From JALZMG01 sp963844175 (GTDB lineage: Bacteria; Actinomycetota; Acidimicrobiia; Acidimicrobiales; Ilumatobacteraceae): a stretch of DNA of 64,000 nucleotides. Every line of letters starts with the position of its first letter. Position 1 is the stretch's first letter. The position numbers and the translations under genes are program-made. The DNA lies in contig CAWJNE010000022.1 in the NCBI GenBank assembly GCA_963844175.1, forward strand, positions 372,001-436,000, given 5' to 3'. Positions 15,790 to 24,293 of the stretch are shown piece by piece. The notes beneath the pieces were generated by a model. It saw only the letters and a list, made by a program, of their open reading frames with translations. It had not been told where the DNA came from and made no database searches.

Positions 15790-17286
15790 TCAGCCGCCGC
15801 GTTGGTAGTTGGGGGCCTCGTTGGTGATCTGGACGTCGTGGGGGTGGCTCTCGGCGCGGCCGGCCGTCGTCACGCGCATGAAGCGGGCCGACGTGCGCAG
15901 CGACTCGAGGGTGGCCGCCCCGGCATAGCCCATGCCGCTGCGCAGGCCGCCGACGAGCTGGTACAGCACCTCCCCGAGCGGGCCGGCGTAGGCCACCCGG
16001 CCCTCGATCCCTTCCGGCACCAGCTTGCGGCTGGCCGTGCCGACCGCCGATTGGCCGCTGGCGTAGCGGTCGGCGCCGAGGCCCTGCATGGCGCCCATCG
16101 AGCCCATGCCGCGATAGCTCTTGTAGCGCCGCCCCTCGAACAGCTCCAGCTCGCCCGGGCTCTCCTCGGTGCCGGCGAGCAGCGAGCCGAGCATCACGCA
16201 CTCGGCGCCGGCGACGATGGCCTTGACGATGTCACCGGAGTACGTGATGCCACCGTCGGCGATCACAGGAACTCCGCGCTGGCGGGCCCGCCGCGTGGTG
16301 TGCCAGATCGCTGACAGCTGTGGCATCCCGGCGCCGCTGATCACCCGGGTCGTGCAGATCGATCCGGCGCCGACCCCGACCTTCACGGCGTCGGCGCCGG
16401 CATCGGCCAGCGCATCGACGCCCTCCTCGGTGACCACGTTGCCGGCCATCACGGCGAGCTCGGGCCAGGCACCCTTGATCCGCTCGATGGCCTTGATCAC
16501 CCCGGCCGAGTGGCCGTGGGCCGTGTCGATGGCCACCACGTCGACGCCCATCGCCACCAGCGCATCGACGCGCTCCTCGAGGTCCTCGCCGACCCCGACA
16601 GCAGCTGCGCAGCGCAGCCGGCCGGCCTCGTCGCGCGAGGCGTTGGGGAACTCCTGGCGCTTCTGGATGTCCTTGACCGTGATCAGTCCGGCCAGCCGGC
16701 CGGCCTCGTCGACGAGGGGCAGCTTCTCGATGCGGTGCCGTTGGAGGATCGCCTTGGCGTCGTCGAGCGTCGTGCCGACGTCGGCCGTGACCAGCCCGTC
16801 GCCGGTCATGAACTCGGCGACCGGCCGGTCGAAGTCATCGCCGGCGCAGAATCGGATGTCGCGGTTGGTGAGGATGCCGACGAGGCGACCGTCGTGGTCG
16901 GTGATCGGGACGCCGGAGAACTTGAACCGGTGCATCAGCGCCTCCGCCTCGTGCAGCAGCGCCGTGGGCGACAGCGTGACGGGATCGGTGATCATGCCGC
17001 TCTGGCTGCGCTTGACCTTCTGCACCTCGGCCGCCTGATCGGTGACCGTGAGGTTGCGATGGATCACGCCGATCCCGCCCTGGCGGGCCATGGCGATGGC
17101 CGTCCGGGACTCCGTGACCTTGTCCATCGCCGCCGAGATCAGCGGCACGGCGAGGGTGATGCCGCGAGCCACGGTGGCAGTGGTGTCGACGGCGTCCGGC
17201 AGCGTCTCGGAGTAGCCCGGGACCACGACGACGTCGTCGAACGTCAGCGCTTCGAAGCGATCGAACAGCTCGTCGTTGGGGTTCAT
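15790..17286 (-). CDS. guaB: IMP dehydrogenase
   Basis: ATG 17286 gives 498 residues. IMPDH converts IMP to XMP, the committed step to GMP. Seen in order: FDRFEALTFDDVVVVPG, a CBS pair (~100-220: MITDPVTLSPTALLHEAEALM and GDGLVTADVGTTLDDAKAIL), GVDVVAIDTAHGHSAG, and the active-site loop KVGVGAGSICTTRVISGAG with the catalytic cysteine, followed by IADGGITYSGDI and YRGMGSMGAM. Its ATG overlaps the purN stop by 4 bp. This joins the last branch of purine synthesis to the purine gene block upstream. Confidence 0.97.
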   Translation of the reverse strand: MNPNDELFDRFEALTFDDVVVVPGYSETLPDAVDTTATVARGITLAVPLISAAMDKVTESRTAIAMARQGGIGVIHRNLTVTDQAAEVQKVKRSQSGMITDPVTLSPTALLHEAEALMHRFKFSGVPITDHDGRLVGILTNRDIRFCAGDDFDRPVAEFMTGDGLVTADVGTTLDDAKAILQRHRIEKLPLVDEAGRLAGLITVKDIQKRQEFPNASRDEAGRLRCAAAVGVGEDLEERVDALVAMGVDVVAIDTAHGHSAGVIKAIERIKGAWPELAVMAGNVVTEEGVDALADAGADAVKVGVGAGSICTTRVISGAGMPQLSAIWHTTRRARQRGVPVIADGGITYSGDIVKAIVAGAECVMLGSLLAGTEESPGELELFEGRRYKSYRGMGSMGAMQGLGADRYASGQSAVGTASRKLVPEGIEGRVAYAGPLGEVLYQLVGGLRSGMGYAGAATLESLRTSARFMRVTTAGRAESHPHDVQITNEAPNYQRGG

Positions 17287-17882
17287 GATCGAACAGCCTC
17301 CTGGGGGCAGCGGGCGGCGAGGGTGCGCACGAGCAGTTCGTGCTCGGCGGCGTGGATGCGGGCGGTCATCGTCTCGAGGGTGTCGTCCGGACGGATCGGC
17401 ACCACGGTCGTACCGAGCACGGGTCCGGCGTCGACCTCCTCGGTCGGCACGAGGTGGACCATGACGCCGGTGGTGGTGCGTTCGCCGGCCAGCGCCTCGT
17501 GCCACGCCCGTTCGATGGCGTGGGTGCCGGGGAGCTGCCCAGGCAGCGCCGGGTGGAGGTTGAGCACCCGACCGGGGAAGCGGTCGAGGAAGCTCGCCGT
17601 CAGGATGCGCATCCACCCGGCCAGCACCACGTCGTCGGGGTCGTGACGGGCGATGGCATCCGCGAGCCGGCCGTCGTAGTCAGTGCGCGCCTCGTGGGGT
17701 GCTCGACCGACGTGGAGGGCGGGCACCCCGGCCCGACGAGCTCGTTCGAGCGCGCCGGCATCGGCGTGATCCGAGACCACCACCACGACCTCGGCGGGGA
17801 GGCGGCCGTCGGCGCAGGCATCGAGGATCGCCTGCAGGTTGGTACCCGTCCCGGAGGCCAGGACGGCAAGCCGAGCCACCAT
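17283..17882 (-). CDS. purN: Phosphoribosylglycinamide formyltransferase
   Basis: This 199-residue enzyme transfers a formyl group from 10-formyl-THF to GAR, the third step of IMP synthesis. Diagnostic parts: RLAVLASGTGTNLQAI at the N-terminus, NLHPALPGQLPGTHAIERAW with the catalytic Asn-His region, TTGVMVHLVPTEEVDAGPV and VPIRPDDT. It is translationally coupled to guaB (4-bp overlap). Other pur genes lie further upstream on the same strand but are separated by the plus-strand AlaX gene, so purN-guaB is its own unit. Confidence 0.96.
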   Translation of the reverse strand: MVARLAVLASGTGTNLQAILDACADGRLPAEVVVVVSDHADAGALERARRAGVPALHVGRAPHEARTDYDGRLADAIARHDPDDVVLAGWMRILTASFLDRFPGRVLNLHPALPGQLPGTHAIERAWHEALAGERTTTGVMVHLVPTEEVDAGPVLGTTVVPIRPDDTLETMTARIHAAEHELLVRTLAARCPQEAVRS

Positions 17883-17942
17883 GACGCGACGCTACGCGTC
17901 CCCGCCGCCACCCCCACGGACCCTTGACGAAAAGTCCGAAAC

Positions 17943-17998
17943 CCGCGAGTACGAACAGATCGACGTCACATCTGACATCGATCTGTTCTTACTCGCGG
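17943..17998. repeat. 56-bp near-perfect palindrome between purN and the AlaX gene
   Basis: Arms of 26 bp (CCGCGAGTACGAACAGATCG... and its complement) flank a 4-base centre, CATC, with only two mismatches (positions 9 and 21 from CGCGAG). It lies between two divergent gene starts (purN at 17882 and the AlaX gene at 18018), so it is not a terminator of either. A very long operator, a mobile palindromic unit or an RNA hairpin in one 5' leader are possible. I saw no second copy in the window. Confidence 0.85.
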
Positions 17999-18017
17999 TC
18001 GGGGCAGACTGCGGGGC

Positions 18018-18734
18018 ATGGCGGTGTACCTGTGCCACGAGCAGCCCGACCTCTACGAGCACGAGGCGACCGTCGTGGACGCCGCGCCGGGCCGGGTGGT
18101 GCTGGACCGGTCCGCCTTCCACCCGGGCGGCGGCGGCCAGGTCAGCGACACCGGGTGGCTCGACCACGCCGGCGGCACGGTCGCCGTCGCCCGCATCGAG
18201 ACCATCGACGGTGTGCCCTGGCACGTGCTCACCGACGCCACGACCGAGCCCGCCGGCCCCGTGGTCGTGCGCGTCGACGCCGAGCGGCGCAGCCGGGTCG
18301 CCCAGCTGCACACCGACTCCCACATCCTCAACGCACTCGTCTACGACCGGTTCCCGGGCACGCTCGTGACCGGCGCCCAGATCAACGACGACGGCACCGG
18401 CCGGATGGACTTCGACCTCACCGAGATCGACAACGAGGTGCTGCGCGGCCTCGACGCCGGCGTCAACGAGGTGATCGGCGCCGCCGTCGACGTGCGCGGC
18501 GTCTACGTCGATGCCGCCGATGCAGCGATCGTGGCCGGACTGGTCCGCAGCCTGTCCGTCGCCCCGCCGCCGACGCCCGATGGTCAGCTGCGGATCATCG
18601 ACATCGACGGCATCGACCGCCAGGCCTGTGGGGGCACGCACCTGTCGAACACTGGCCAGTCCCGCCCGTTCCGCATCACCAAGGTCGAGAGCAAGGGCAA
18701 GCGCAACCGGCGCATCCGATTCGCCCTGGCGTGA
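18018..18734 (+). CDS. AlaX-type alanyl-tRNA editing protein
   Basis: The 238-residue protein matches the free-standing editing domain related to the AlaRS editing region. It has the glycine motif FHPGGGGQVSDTG (~35-47), HTDSH (~98-102) and CGGTH (~204-208); these His and Cys residues hold the catalytic zinc in AlaX. Such proteins hydrolyse mischarged Ser-tRNA(Ala) or Gly-tRNA(Ala). It starts at ATG 18018 after the 56-bp palindrome and ends 6 bp from the convergent purD-purM stop. The window also encodes an AlaRS core lacking an editing domain (56796-58115), 38 kb away; whether they cooperate is open. Confidence 0.9.
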   Translation: MAVYLCHEQPDLYEHEATVVDAAPGRVVLDRSAFHPGGGGQVSDTGWLDHAGGTVAVARIETIDGVPWHVLTDATTEPAGPVVVRVDAERRSRVAQLHTDSHILNALVYDRFPGTLVTGAQINDDGTGRMDFDLTEIDNEVLRGLDAGVNEVIGAAVDVRGVYVDAADAAIVAGLVRSLSVAPPPTPDGQLRIIDIDGIDRQACGGTHLSNTGQSRPFRITKVESKGKRNRRIRFALA

Positions 18735-18740
18735 GGCGCC

Positions 18741-20921
18741 TCACACGAGGTGCACCGCCGGCCGCCGGCCGGGCTCCGACGTCACGAGCCGGCCGATGAC
18801 CCACGTCGGCTCCGGGATCGCCGCTTGCACCTCGGCGACGGCGTCGCGGGCGCACACCACGACCATCCCGACGCCCATGTTCAACGTCCGGTAACGCTCG
18901 ACCACCCCGAGACGCGGGGTGAGCTCCTCGACCAGTCGGAACAGCGGTGGGACGGGCCACGACCCGAGCGTGATCTCGGCGTCGACGCCACCGGGCAGCA
19001 CCCGTGGCACGTTCTCCGGCAGCCCGCCGCCGGTGATGTGGGCCAGCGCCTTGACGCGTCCGCCGGACAGCGCGCCTCGCAGCACCGGCAGGTAGCTGCG
19101 GTGCGGTTCGAGCAGCGCGTCGCCGAGCGGTCGATCCATCCCGGCCGGCGTGACCTCCATCGGCGCCCAACGGAACACGTCGCGCAGCAGCGAGTAGCCG
19201 TTGGTGTGCGGGCCGCTCGATGCCACGCCGATCAGCACGTCGCCGACCGCGACATCGCCTCGCGGCAGCAGTGCCGCCCGCTCGGCCACGCCGACCATCG
19301 TGCCGGCGACGTCGAACGCCCCTGGCGCGTAGACGCCGGGCATCTCCGCCGTCTCGCCGCCGAGCAGCGTGCACCCCGCCGCTTCGCAGGCCTCGGCCAT
19401 CCCGGTGACGACCGCGGCGACCAGGTCGGCGTCCAGCACGCTGGCCGCCAGGTAGTCGAGGAAGAACAGCGGCGTGGCCGACTGCACGAGCACGTCGCCG
19501 ACGCAGTGGTTGACGATGTCGTGGCCGACCGATCCGACGCGGCCCAGCCGCGCCGCCAGCTCGACCTTGGTCCCGACACCATCGGTCGACGCCACGAGCA
19601 CCGGATCCTCCAGGGCGGCGATGGCCTTGGCCGAGAACACCCCGCCGAAGCTCCCGACGCCGCGCACGACCTCGCTGCCGTGCGTGCGCTCGACGGCGGC
19701 GCGCATCCGGTCGACGGCCCGGTTGCCCTCGTCGATGTCGACTCCTGCGGCGGCGTACGACGCCAGCGCCGCGCCGGGCGCCCGCCATCCGATGTCCCGG
19801 CGTACCTGCATGCCCTCGAACCGGACGCGATCGATGGCGTCGTAGGCGACGGCGCGCGCTGCGGCCAGATCGCCGCCGAGCCCGGTGACGGCGAGGACGC
19901 GACCGCCCGTGGCGACGCCGCCGGCGAGGCCGGCGGGGAAGAGCAGTGCGCCGGGCGGCAGCTCGCCGATCGAGACCTCGGCGCCGACGGACGGCGAGGC
20001 GGGGTACCCCGGTGCGGCGGCGACCACGGTGCACGCCGCGCCCGGATCGACCTCGATCGCCATCGACGACAGGTCGCCCTCGACGCACGCCGTCGCCAGC
20101 GCGACGAGATCCGAGCGCAGCAACGGCAACACGGCCTGCGCCTCGGGATCACCGAACCGGACGTTGTACTCGACGAGGCGCGGCCCGGCGGCGGTCAACA
20201 TCAGCCCGGCGTAGAGCACGCCGACGTACGGCGTGCCGGCGGCCCGCAGGTGATCGAGCACGGGCTGGACGAACGTGGCGACGAGCAGGTCGACGTCGAC
20301 GTCCACCGGCGCCGGTGCGTACGCGCCCATCCCGCCCGTGTTGGCGCCCGTGTCGCCGTCGCCAATGCGCTTGTGGTCCTGGGCCAGCGGCAGCGCCCGA
20401 GCCGTGGTGCCGTCGCACAACGCCAGGAGCGAGCACTCGGGGCCGGCCATCCGCTCCTCGAGGACGAACGGCGCGCCGGCGGCACGGATCGCTGCCTCCG
20501 TCTCGGCATCGTCGAGTGGGACGGTCACGCCTTTGCCGGCGGCCAGCCCGTCGAGCTTGACGACCACGGGGCGGCCGAGGTCCCGCCACCACTGCCGCGC
20601 CCCGTCGACGTCGGCGCCCTCGAACCGAGCGAACGCCGGCCCGGGGATGCCGAGCGAGGCGGCGAGCTGGCGGGCCCACCCCTTCGACGACTCCAACCGC
20701 GCCAGGTCGGCGGTCGGGCCGAAGCACGCCACGCCCGCCGCGGCGCAGCGGTCGGCGACGCCGGCGACCAGTGCCGACTCGGGCCCGGGGATCACCAGGT
20801 CGACGTCGTCGAGGTCGAGCTCGTCCAGCGACGCGACCAGCGTCACCACATGGTCGTGGCGCCGGCAGGCCCAGGCGATCGCCTGCTCCCGCCCGCCGCC
20901 GCCGACGACGACGACCCTCAT
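18741..20921 (-). CDS. purD-purM: PurD-PurM fusion: GAR synthetase + AIR synthetase
   Basis: One uninterrupted 726-residue frame carries two enzymes. Residues ~1-385 are PurD: MRVVVVGGGGREQAIAWACR, IPGPESALVAGVADRC, KLDGLAAGKGVTV, and EYNVRFGDPEAQAVL for the ATP-grasp core. Residues ~390-726 are PurM: YAAAGVDIDEGNRAVDRM, VGSFGGVFSAK, LVASTDGVGTKVELA, FFLDYLA, GCTLLGGETAEMPGVY and HITGGGLPENVPRVLP. The family PurD start GGREHA reads GGREQA here. These are steps 2 and 5 of IMP synthesis. Animals carry PurD-PurM-PurN as one chain; a two-part version in a bacterium is uncommon. Starts at ATG 20921, after the 65-bp tandem repeats. Confidence 0.93.
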   Translation of the reverse strand: MRVVVVGGGGREQAIAWACRRHDHVVTLVASLDELDLDDVDLVIPGPESALVAGVADRCAAAGVACFGPTADLARLESSKGWARQLAASLGIPGPAFARFEGADVDGARQWWRDLGRPVVVKLDGLAAGKGVTVPLDDAETEAAIRAAGAPFVLEERMAGPECSLLALCDGTTARALPLAQDHKRIGDGDTGANTGGMGAYAPAPVDVDVDLLVATFVQPVLDHLRAAGTPYVGVLYAGLMLTAAGPRLVEYNVRFGDPEAQAVLPLLRSDLVALATACVEGDLSSMAIEVDPGAACTVVAAAPGYPASPSVGAEVSIGELPPGALLFPAGLAGGVATGGRVLAVTGLGGDLAAARAVAYDAIDRVRFEGMQVRRDIGWRAPGAALASYAAAGVDIDEGNRAVDRMRAAVERTHGSEVVRGVGSFGGVFSAKAIAALEDPVLVASTDGVGTKVELAARLGRVGSVGHDIVNHCVGDVLVQSATPLFFLDYLAASVLDADLVAAVVTGMAEACEAAGCTLLGGETAEMPGVYAPGAFDVAGTMVGVAERAALLPRGDVAVGDVLIGVASSGPHTNGYSLLRDVFRWAPMEVTPAGMDRPLGDALLEPHRSYLPVLRGALSGGRVKALAHITGGGLPENVPRVLPGGVDAEITLGSWPVPPLFRLVEELTPRLGVVERYRTLNMGVGMVVVCARDAVAEVQAAIPEPTWVIGRLVTSEPGRRPAVHLV

Positions 20922-20941
20922 GGGACGATGCCGTCGTTCAT

Positions 20942-21136
20942 GTTGCTGCCTGTTCGCTCGCTCGCTCGGGCGCATGCGAGTGCGGTCGCCCCGGACGCTC
21001 GCTCACGTTGCTGCCTGTTCGCTCGCTCGCTCGGGCGCATGCGAGTGCGGTCGCCCCGGACGCTCGCTCACGTTGCTGCCTGTTCGCTCGCTCGCTCGGG
21101 CGCATGCGAGTGCGGTCGCCCCGGACGCTCGCTCAC
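20942..21136. repeat. Three perfect tandem copies of a 65-bp unit
   Basis: Units start at 20942, 21007 and 21072 with GTTGCTGCCTGTTCGCTCGC and end GACGCTCGCTCAC. All three are identical through 65 bp. The unit length is not a multiple of three, so it is not a coding repeat. The array lies between purF and the purD-purM start on the minus strand, and the TGA stop of purF (21135-21133) falls inside the last unit. It contains CGCATGCG and several TCGC runs that could fold. There are no unique spacers, so it is not a CRISPR array. Confidence 0.95.
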
Positions 21137-22554
21137 GCAAGGACGCCCTCGAAGGACAGCTTGGCCTGGGCGCCGCCGACCTCGATCGGGTAGCGGCCGG
21201 TGAAGCAGGCGTTGCAGTACCCGGTCTCGCTGCCGTCGGCTCGCCCGACAGCACGCATCATCCCTTCCAGCGACAGGAACTCCAGGCTGTCGGCGCCGGC
21301 CCGGTCCCGGATCTCGGGCACGGTCAGCCGGGCGGCGATCAGGTCGCCGTCGTGGCCCATGTCGACGCCGAAGTGGCACGGGTGGACGATCGGCGGGCAG
21401 GTGATGCGCACGTGCACCTCCGCCGCGCCGGCGTCGCGGACCAGCTTGACCAGCGGTCCGGCGGTCGTGCCACGGACCATCGAGTCGTCGATCATCACGA
21501 CCCGCTGGCCGGCCAGGTTCTCGGACAGCGCGTTGTACTTCAGGGCGACGCCGCGGTCGCGGATCTCCTGGGTCGGCTCGATGAACGTCCGCCCGATGTA
21601 GCGGTTCTTGATCAGCCCGTCGTTGTAGGCCACGCCGCTGGCCCGGGCGTACCCGATCGCGGCCGGGATCGAGGAGTCGGGCACCGGGATCACGATGTCG
21701 GCATCGACGGGGCACTCGGCGGCCAGCTCGGCGCCGAGGCGCTCGCGCACGTGGTGCACGTTGCGGCCGTCCCACACCGAGTCGGGGCGGGAGAAGTAGA
21801 CGAACTCGAACGTGCAGCGGGCCTGGGCCGGCGCCGGCGACAGCGCTCGGCGGCGGTGCAGCTCCGCACCCTGCAGCGTGACGATCTCACCCGGCTCGAC
21901 CTCGCTGATGTCGACACAGCCGAGCGTCGACAGCGCGCAGGTCTCGCTGGCGACGGCGTGCCCGCCGTGCGGCAACCGCCCGACGGAGAGCGGCCGGAAG
22001 CCCCAGGGGTCGCGCACCGCGACCACCCGGTCGGCGGCCAACAGGACCAGCGAGAACGCTCCCTTCCACGCTGGCAGGGTGCGCTCCACCCGCTCGTCCC
22101 ACGTGCGGCCGCCGGCGGCGGCGAGCATCAGCGTCATCACCTCGGAGTCGCTGGTCGCAGTGAGCCCGAACCCCCGCCCGAGCAGCTCGTCGCGCAGCTC
22201 GGGGGTGTTGACGATGTTGCCGTTGTGGGCCAGGGCCAGCGGGCCGTGCATCGTCTCCACGAGGAAGGGCTGGATGTTGCGCTCGTTGCTCGACCCGGTC
22301 GTCGAGTACCGGGTGTGGCCGATGGCGTGGTAGCCGGCCAGTGGGGCCAGCGCGTCGTTGGTGAAGACGTGCGACACGAGCCCGGGCTGCTTGTGGACCC
22401 GGGCCCGGTGGCCATCGCTCACCGCGATGCCGGCCGCCTCCTGTCCGCGGTGCTGCAGGGAGAACAGGCCGAAGAAGGCGAGTTGGGCGACGCCCTCGCC
22501 ATGGGGCGTCGAGATGCCGAGCACGCCGCACTCGTCTCTGGGGTGATCAGTCAT
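21133..22554 (-). CDS. purF: Amidophosphoribosyltransferase
   Basis: This 473-residue enzyme makes 5-phosphoribosylamine from PRPP and glutamine, step 1 of IMP synthesis. A short propeptide MTDHPRDE precedes the nucleophile Cys9 (CGVLGISTPHGE). Glutaminase landmarks are LQHRGQEAAGIAVSD and GHTRYSTTGSS; the PRPP site reads VVMIDDSMVRGTTAGPL, and CNACFTGRYP is a likely Fe-S/cysteine end motif. The gene is between purC (52-bp gap) and purD-purM. The 3' end runs into the tandem repeat array, which provides its stop codon. Confidence 0.97.
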   Translation of the reverse strand: MTDHPRDECGVLGISTPHGEGVAQLAFFGLFSLQHRGQEAAGIAVSDGHRARVHKQPGLVSHVFTNDALAPLAGYHAIGHTRYSTTGSSNERNIQPFLVETMHGPLALAHNGNIVNTPELRDELLGRGFGLTATSDSEVMTLMLAAAGGRTWDERVERTLPAWKGAFSLVLLAADRVVAVRDPWGFRPLSVGRLPHGGHAVASETCALSTLGCVDISEVEPGEIVTLQGAELHRRRALSPAPAQARCTFEFVYFSRPDSVWDGRNVHHVRERLGAELAAECPVDADIVIPVPDSSIPAAIGYARASGVAYNDGLIKNRYIGRTFIEPTQEIRDRGVALKYNALSENLAGQRVVMIDDSMVRGTTAGPLVKLVRDAGAAEVHVRITCPPIVHPCHFGVDMGHDGDLIAARLTVPEIRDRAGADSLEFLSLEGMMRAVGRADGSETGYCNACFTGRYPIEVGGAQAKLSFEGVLA

Positions 22555-22606
22555 GGCTCAACCTCTCTCAGCGGCCTGCGTAGCCGGGGAACGCAACAAA
22601 TGTCGT

Positions 22607-23575
22607 TCATGCTGCGAACTCCTTCAGAACCTCGACCCGGGCGGCGATCCGCTCGCCGACCGGGTAGGTGCCGGGCTCGAAGTCGAGTCCGGTCAGTCGC
22701 TCATAGGCGTCGATGTAGCGCGCCGACGTGGCCGCCCACACGTCGGGTGAGAGATCGGGCGCCGGTCCGTCGCCGCGGAAGCCGGCGTCGGCCAGCGCTC
22801 GGCGGACGACCTCCTTGTCGAGGCTCTCGGGCTCCGCGCCGGCCGCCACGCGGTCGGCGTAGGTGGCGGCCACCCACCAGCGCGAGGAGTCGGGCGTGTG
22901 CAGCTCATCGATCAGCAACAGGTCGCCGTCGGCGGTCACGCCGAACTCGTACTTGGTGTCGGCAAGGATCAGCCCGGCGGCCGAACCAACCTCCTGCCCG
23001 CGACGGAACAGCGCCATGGCGGCGGACGACACCGCCTCCCAGCGTGGCCCGTCGACGAGGCCACGCTCGACCACATCGGCCTCCGTCAATGGTTCGTCGT
23101 GCACGGTCGAGCCGGTCGGTGGCTTCGTCGTGGGCGTGATCAACGGGCGCCGCAGCGCCGTGTTCTTGGCCAGACCGTCCGGAAGGCGGTGCCCGTAGAG
23201 GACGCGCTGACCCGCCGCGTACGGCGCCCACAGGGACGTGGCGGTCACGCCCGTGATGTAGGCGCGGACGACGACCTCGACGGGCAGGGTGGTCGCCGCC
23301 CGGGCGACGAGCACGTTGGGGTCGGGAACGGCCACGACGTGGTTGGCGACCACGTCGGCGGTCTGCTCAAACCACCACGCCGACAGCTGGTTGAGCACCT
23401 GGCCCTTGTACGGCACGGCAGCGAGCACGCGGTCGAACGCCGAGAGCCGATCCGTCGTGATGATCAGGCGGCGGCGGTCGCCGAGGGCGTACGACGTGCG
23501 GACCTTGCCGTCGCGACGATCGGGGAGGCCAAGCTCGATGTCGGTGAACGGTGCGAGGGTCGGGCTACTTGACAT
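22607..23575 (-). CDS. purC: SAICAR synthetase
   Basis: PurC joins aspartate to CAIR. From ATG 23575 it is 322 residues: GKVRTSYALGDRRRLIITTDRLSAFDRVLAAVPYKGQVLNQLS, VEVVVRAYITGVTATSLW, LADTKYEFGV and LLIDELHTPDSSRWW are all typical, and the length fits the longer eukaryote/actinobacterial form. The start overlaps the end of purQ by 11 bp. An upstream in-frame start at 23632 would lie deep inside purQ and is rejected. Confidence 0.96.
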   Translation of the reverse strand: MSSSPTLAPFTDIELGLPDRRDGKVRTSYALGDRRRLIITTDRLSAFDRVLAAVPYKGQVLNQLSAWWFEQTADVVANHVVAVPDPNVLVARAATTLPVEVVVRAYITGVTATSLWAPYAAGQRVLYGHRLPDGLAKNTALRRPLITPTTKPPTGSTVHDEPLTEADVVERGLVDGPRWEAVSSAAMALFRRGQEVGSAAGLILADTKYEFGVTADGDLLLIDELHTPDSSRWWVAATYADRVAAGAEPESLDKEVVRRALADAGFRGDGPAPDLSPDVWAATSARYIDAYERLTGLDFEPGTYPVGERIAARVEVLKEFAA

Positions 23576-24293
23576 GGCGTACGGCGTTCTCGAACAGGCG
23601 CAACCCGAGGAAGCGCGAGGTGTCGGGCTCATGGCGGTGGCGAGGGTGCTGGCGGACCACGACGTGGTTCTCCGGGTGCGGCATCAGCCCGAGCACCACA
23701 CCGGTCGGGTCGCAGACCCCGGCGATGTCGGCCATCGAGCCGTTGGGATTGGTGCCGGCATAGCGCAGCGCGACCTGCCCGGCGGCGACCAGCGCGGCGG
23801 GTTCGGGGTGCACGTAGCGCCCCTCGCCGTGGGCGATCGGGCAGTGCACCGGGTCGTCCAACCCGGATGTCCAGATGCAGGTGCTCGCCGGCTCGGCGGT
23901 CAGCTCGACCCACCGGCAGTCGAACCGGCCCTGCTCGTTGTGGCCGAGCGCACCCGGCAGCAGCCCGGCCCGGGTCAGCACCTGGAACCCGTTGCAGATG
24001 CCGATCACCGGTCGGCCGCTCGCCACGAAGTCGCGCAACCCGTCGCCGAGTCGGCCGCCGTCGCCCAGCGTGAGGTCGAGGGCGAGGACGCGGCCGGCGC
24101 CCAGCGCGTCGCCGTAGCTGAAGCCACCGGCGACGACGACGATGCGCGCCTCGTCCAGCCGCCGAGGCTCGGCGATCAGCTCCCCGGCCAGGACCACCGC
24201 CGGCTCGGCGCCGGCCAGGTCCAGCGCCAGCAGCGCGTCGCCGTCCCGGTTGGTCCCCGGCCCGGCCACCACGATCGCCGTCGGCCGGCTCAC
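23565..24293 (-). CDS. purQ: FGAM synthase glutaminase subunit
   Basis: The 242-residue class I glutamine amidotransferase supplies ammonia to PurL. Motifs: VVAGGFSYGDALGAGRV, the nucleophile elbow PVIGICNGFQVLTRAGLLPG, and C-terminal GLMPHPENHVV with the catalytic His and Glu. GTG 24293 overlaps the purL stop by 4 bp (GTGA), so it should be made in step with PurL. It is encoded separately even though PurL carries its own PurS-like region. Confidence 0.95.
   Translation of the reverse strand: MSRPTAIVVAGPGTNRDGDALLALDLAGAEPAVVLAGELIAEPRRLDEARIVVVAGGFSYGDALGAGRVLALDLTLGDGGRLGDGLRDFVASGRPVIGICNGFQVLTRAGLLPGALGHNEQGRFDCRWVELTAEPASTCIWTSGLDDPVHCPIAHGEGRYVHPEPAALVAAGQVALRYAGTNPNGSMADIAGVCDPTGVVLGLMPHPENHVVVRQHPRHRHEPDTSRFLGLRLFENAVRHVK

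Noticed and set aside
20942..21136. CRISPR array
   Set aside because: The 65-bp units are contiguous with no unique spacers, and no cas gene is present.
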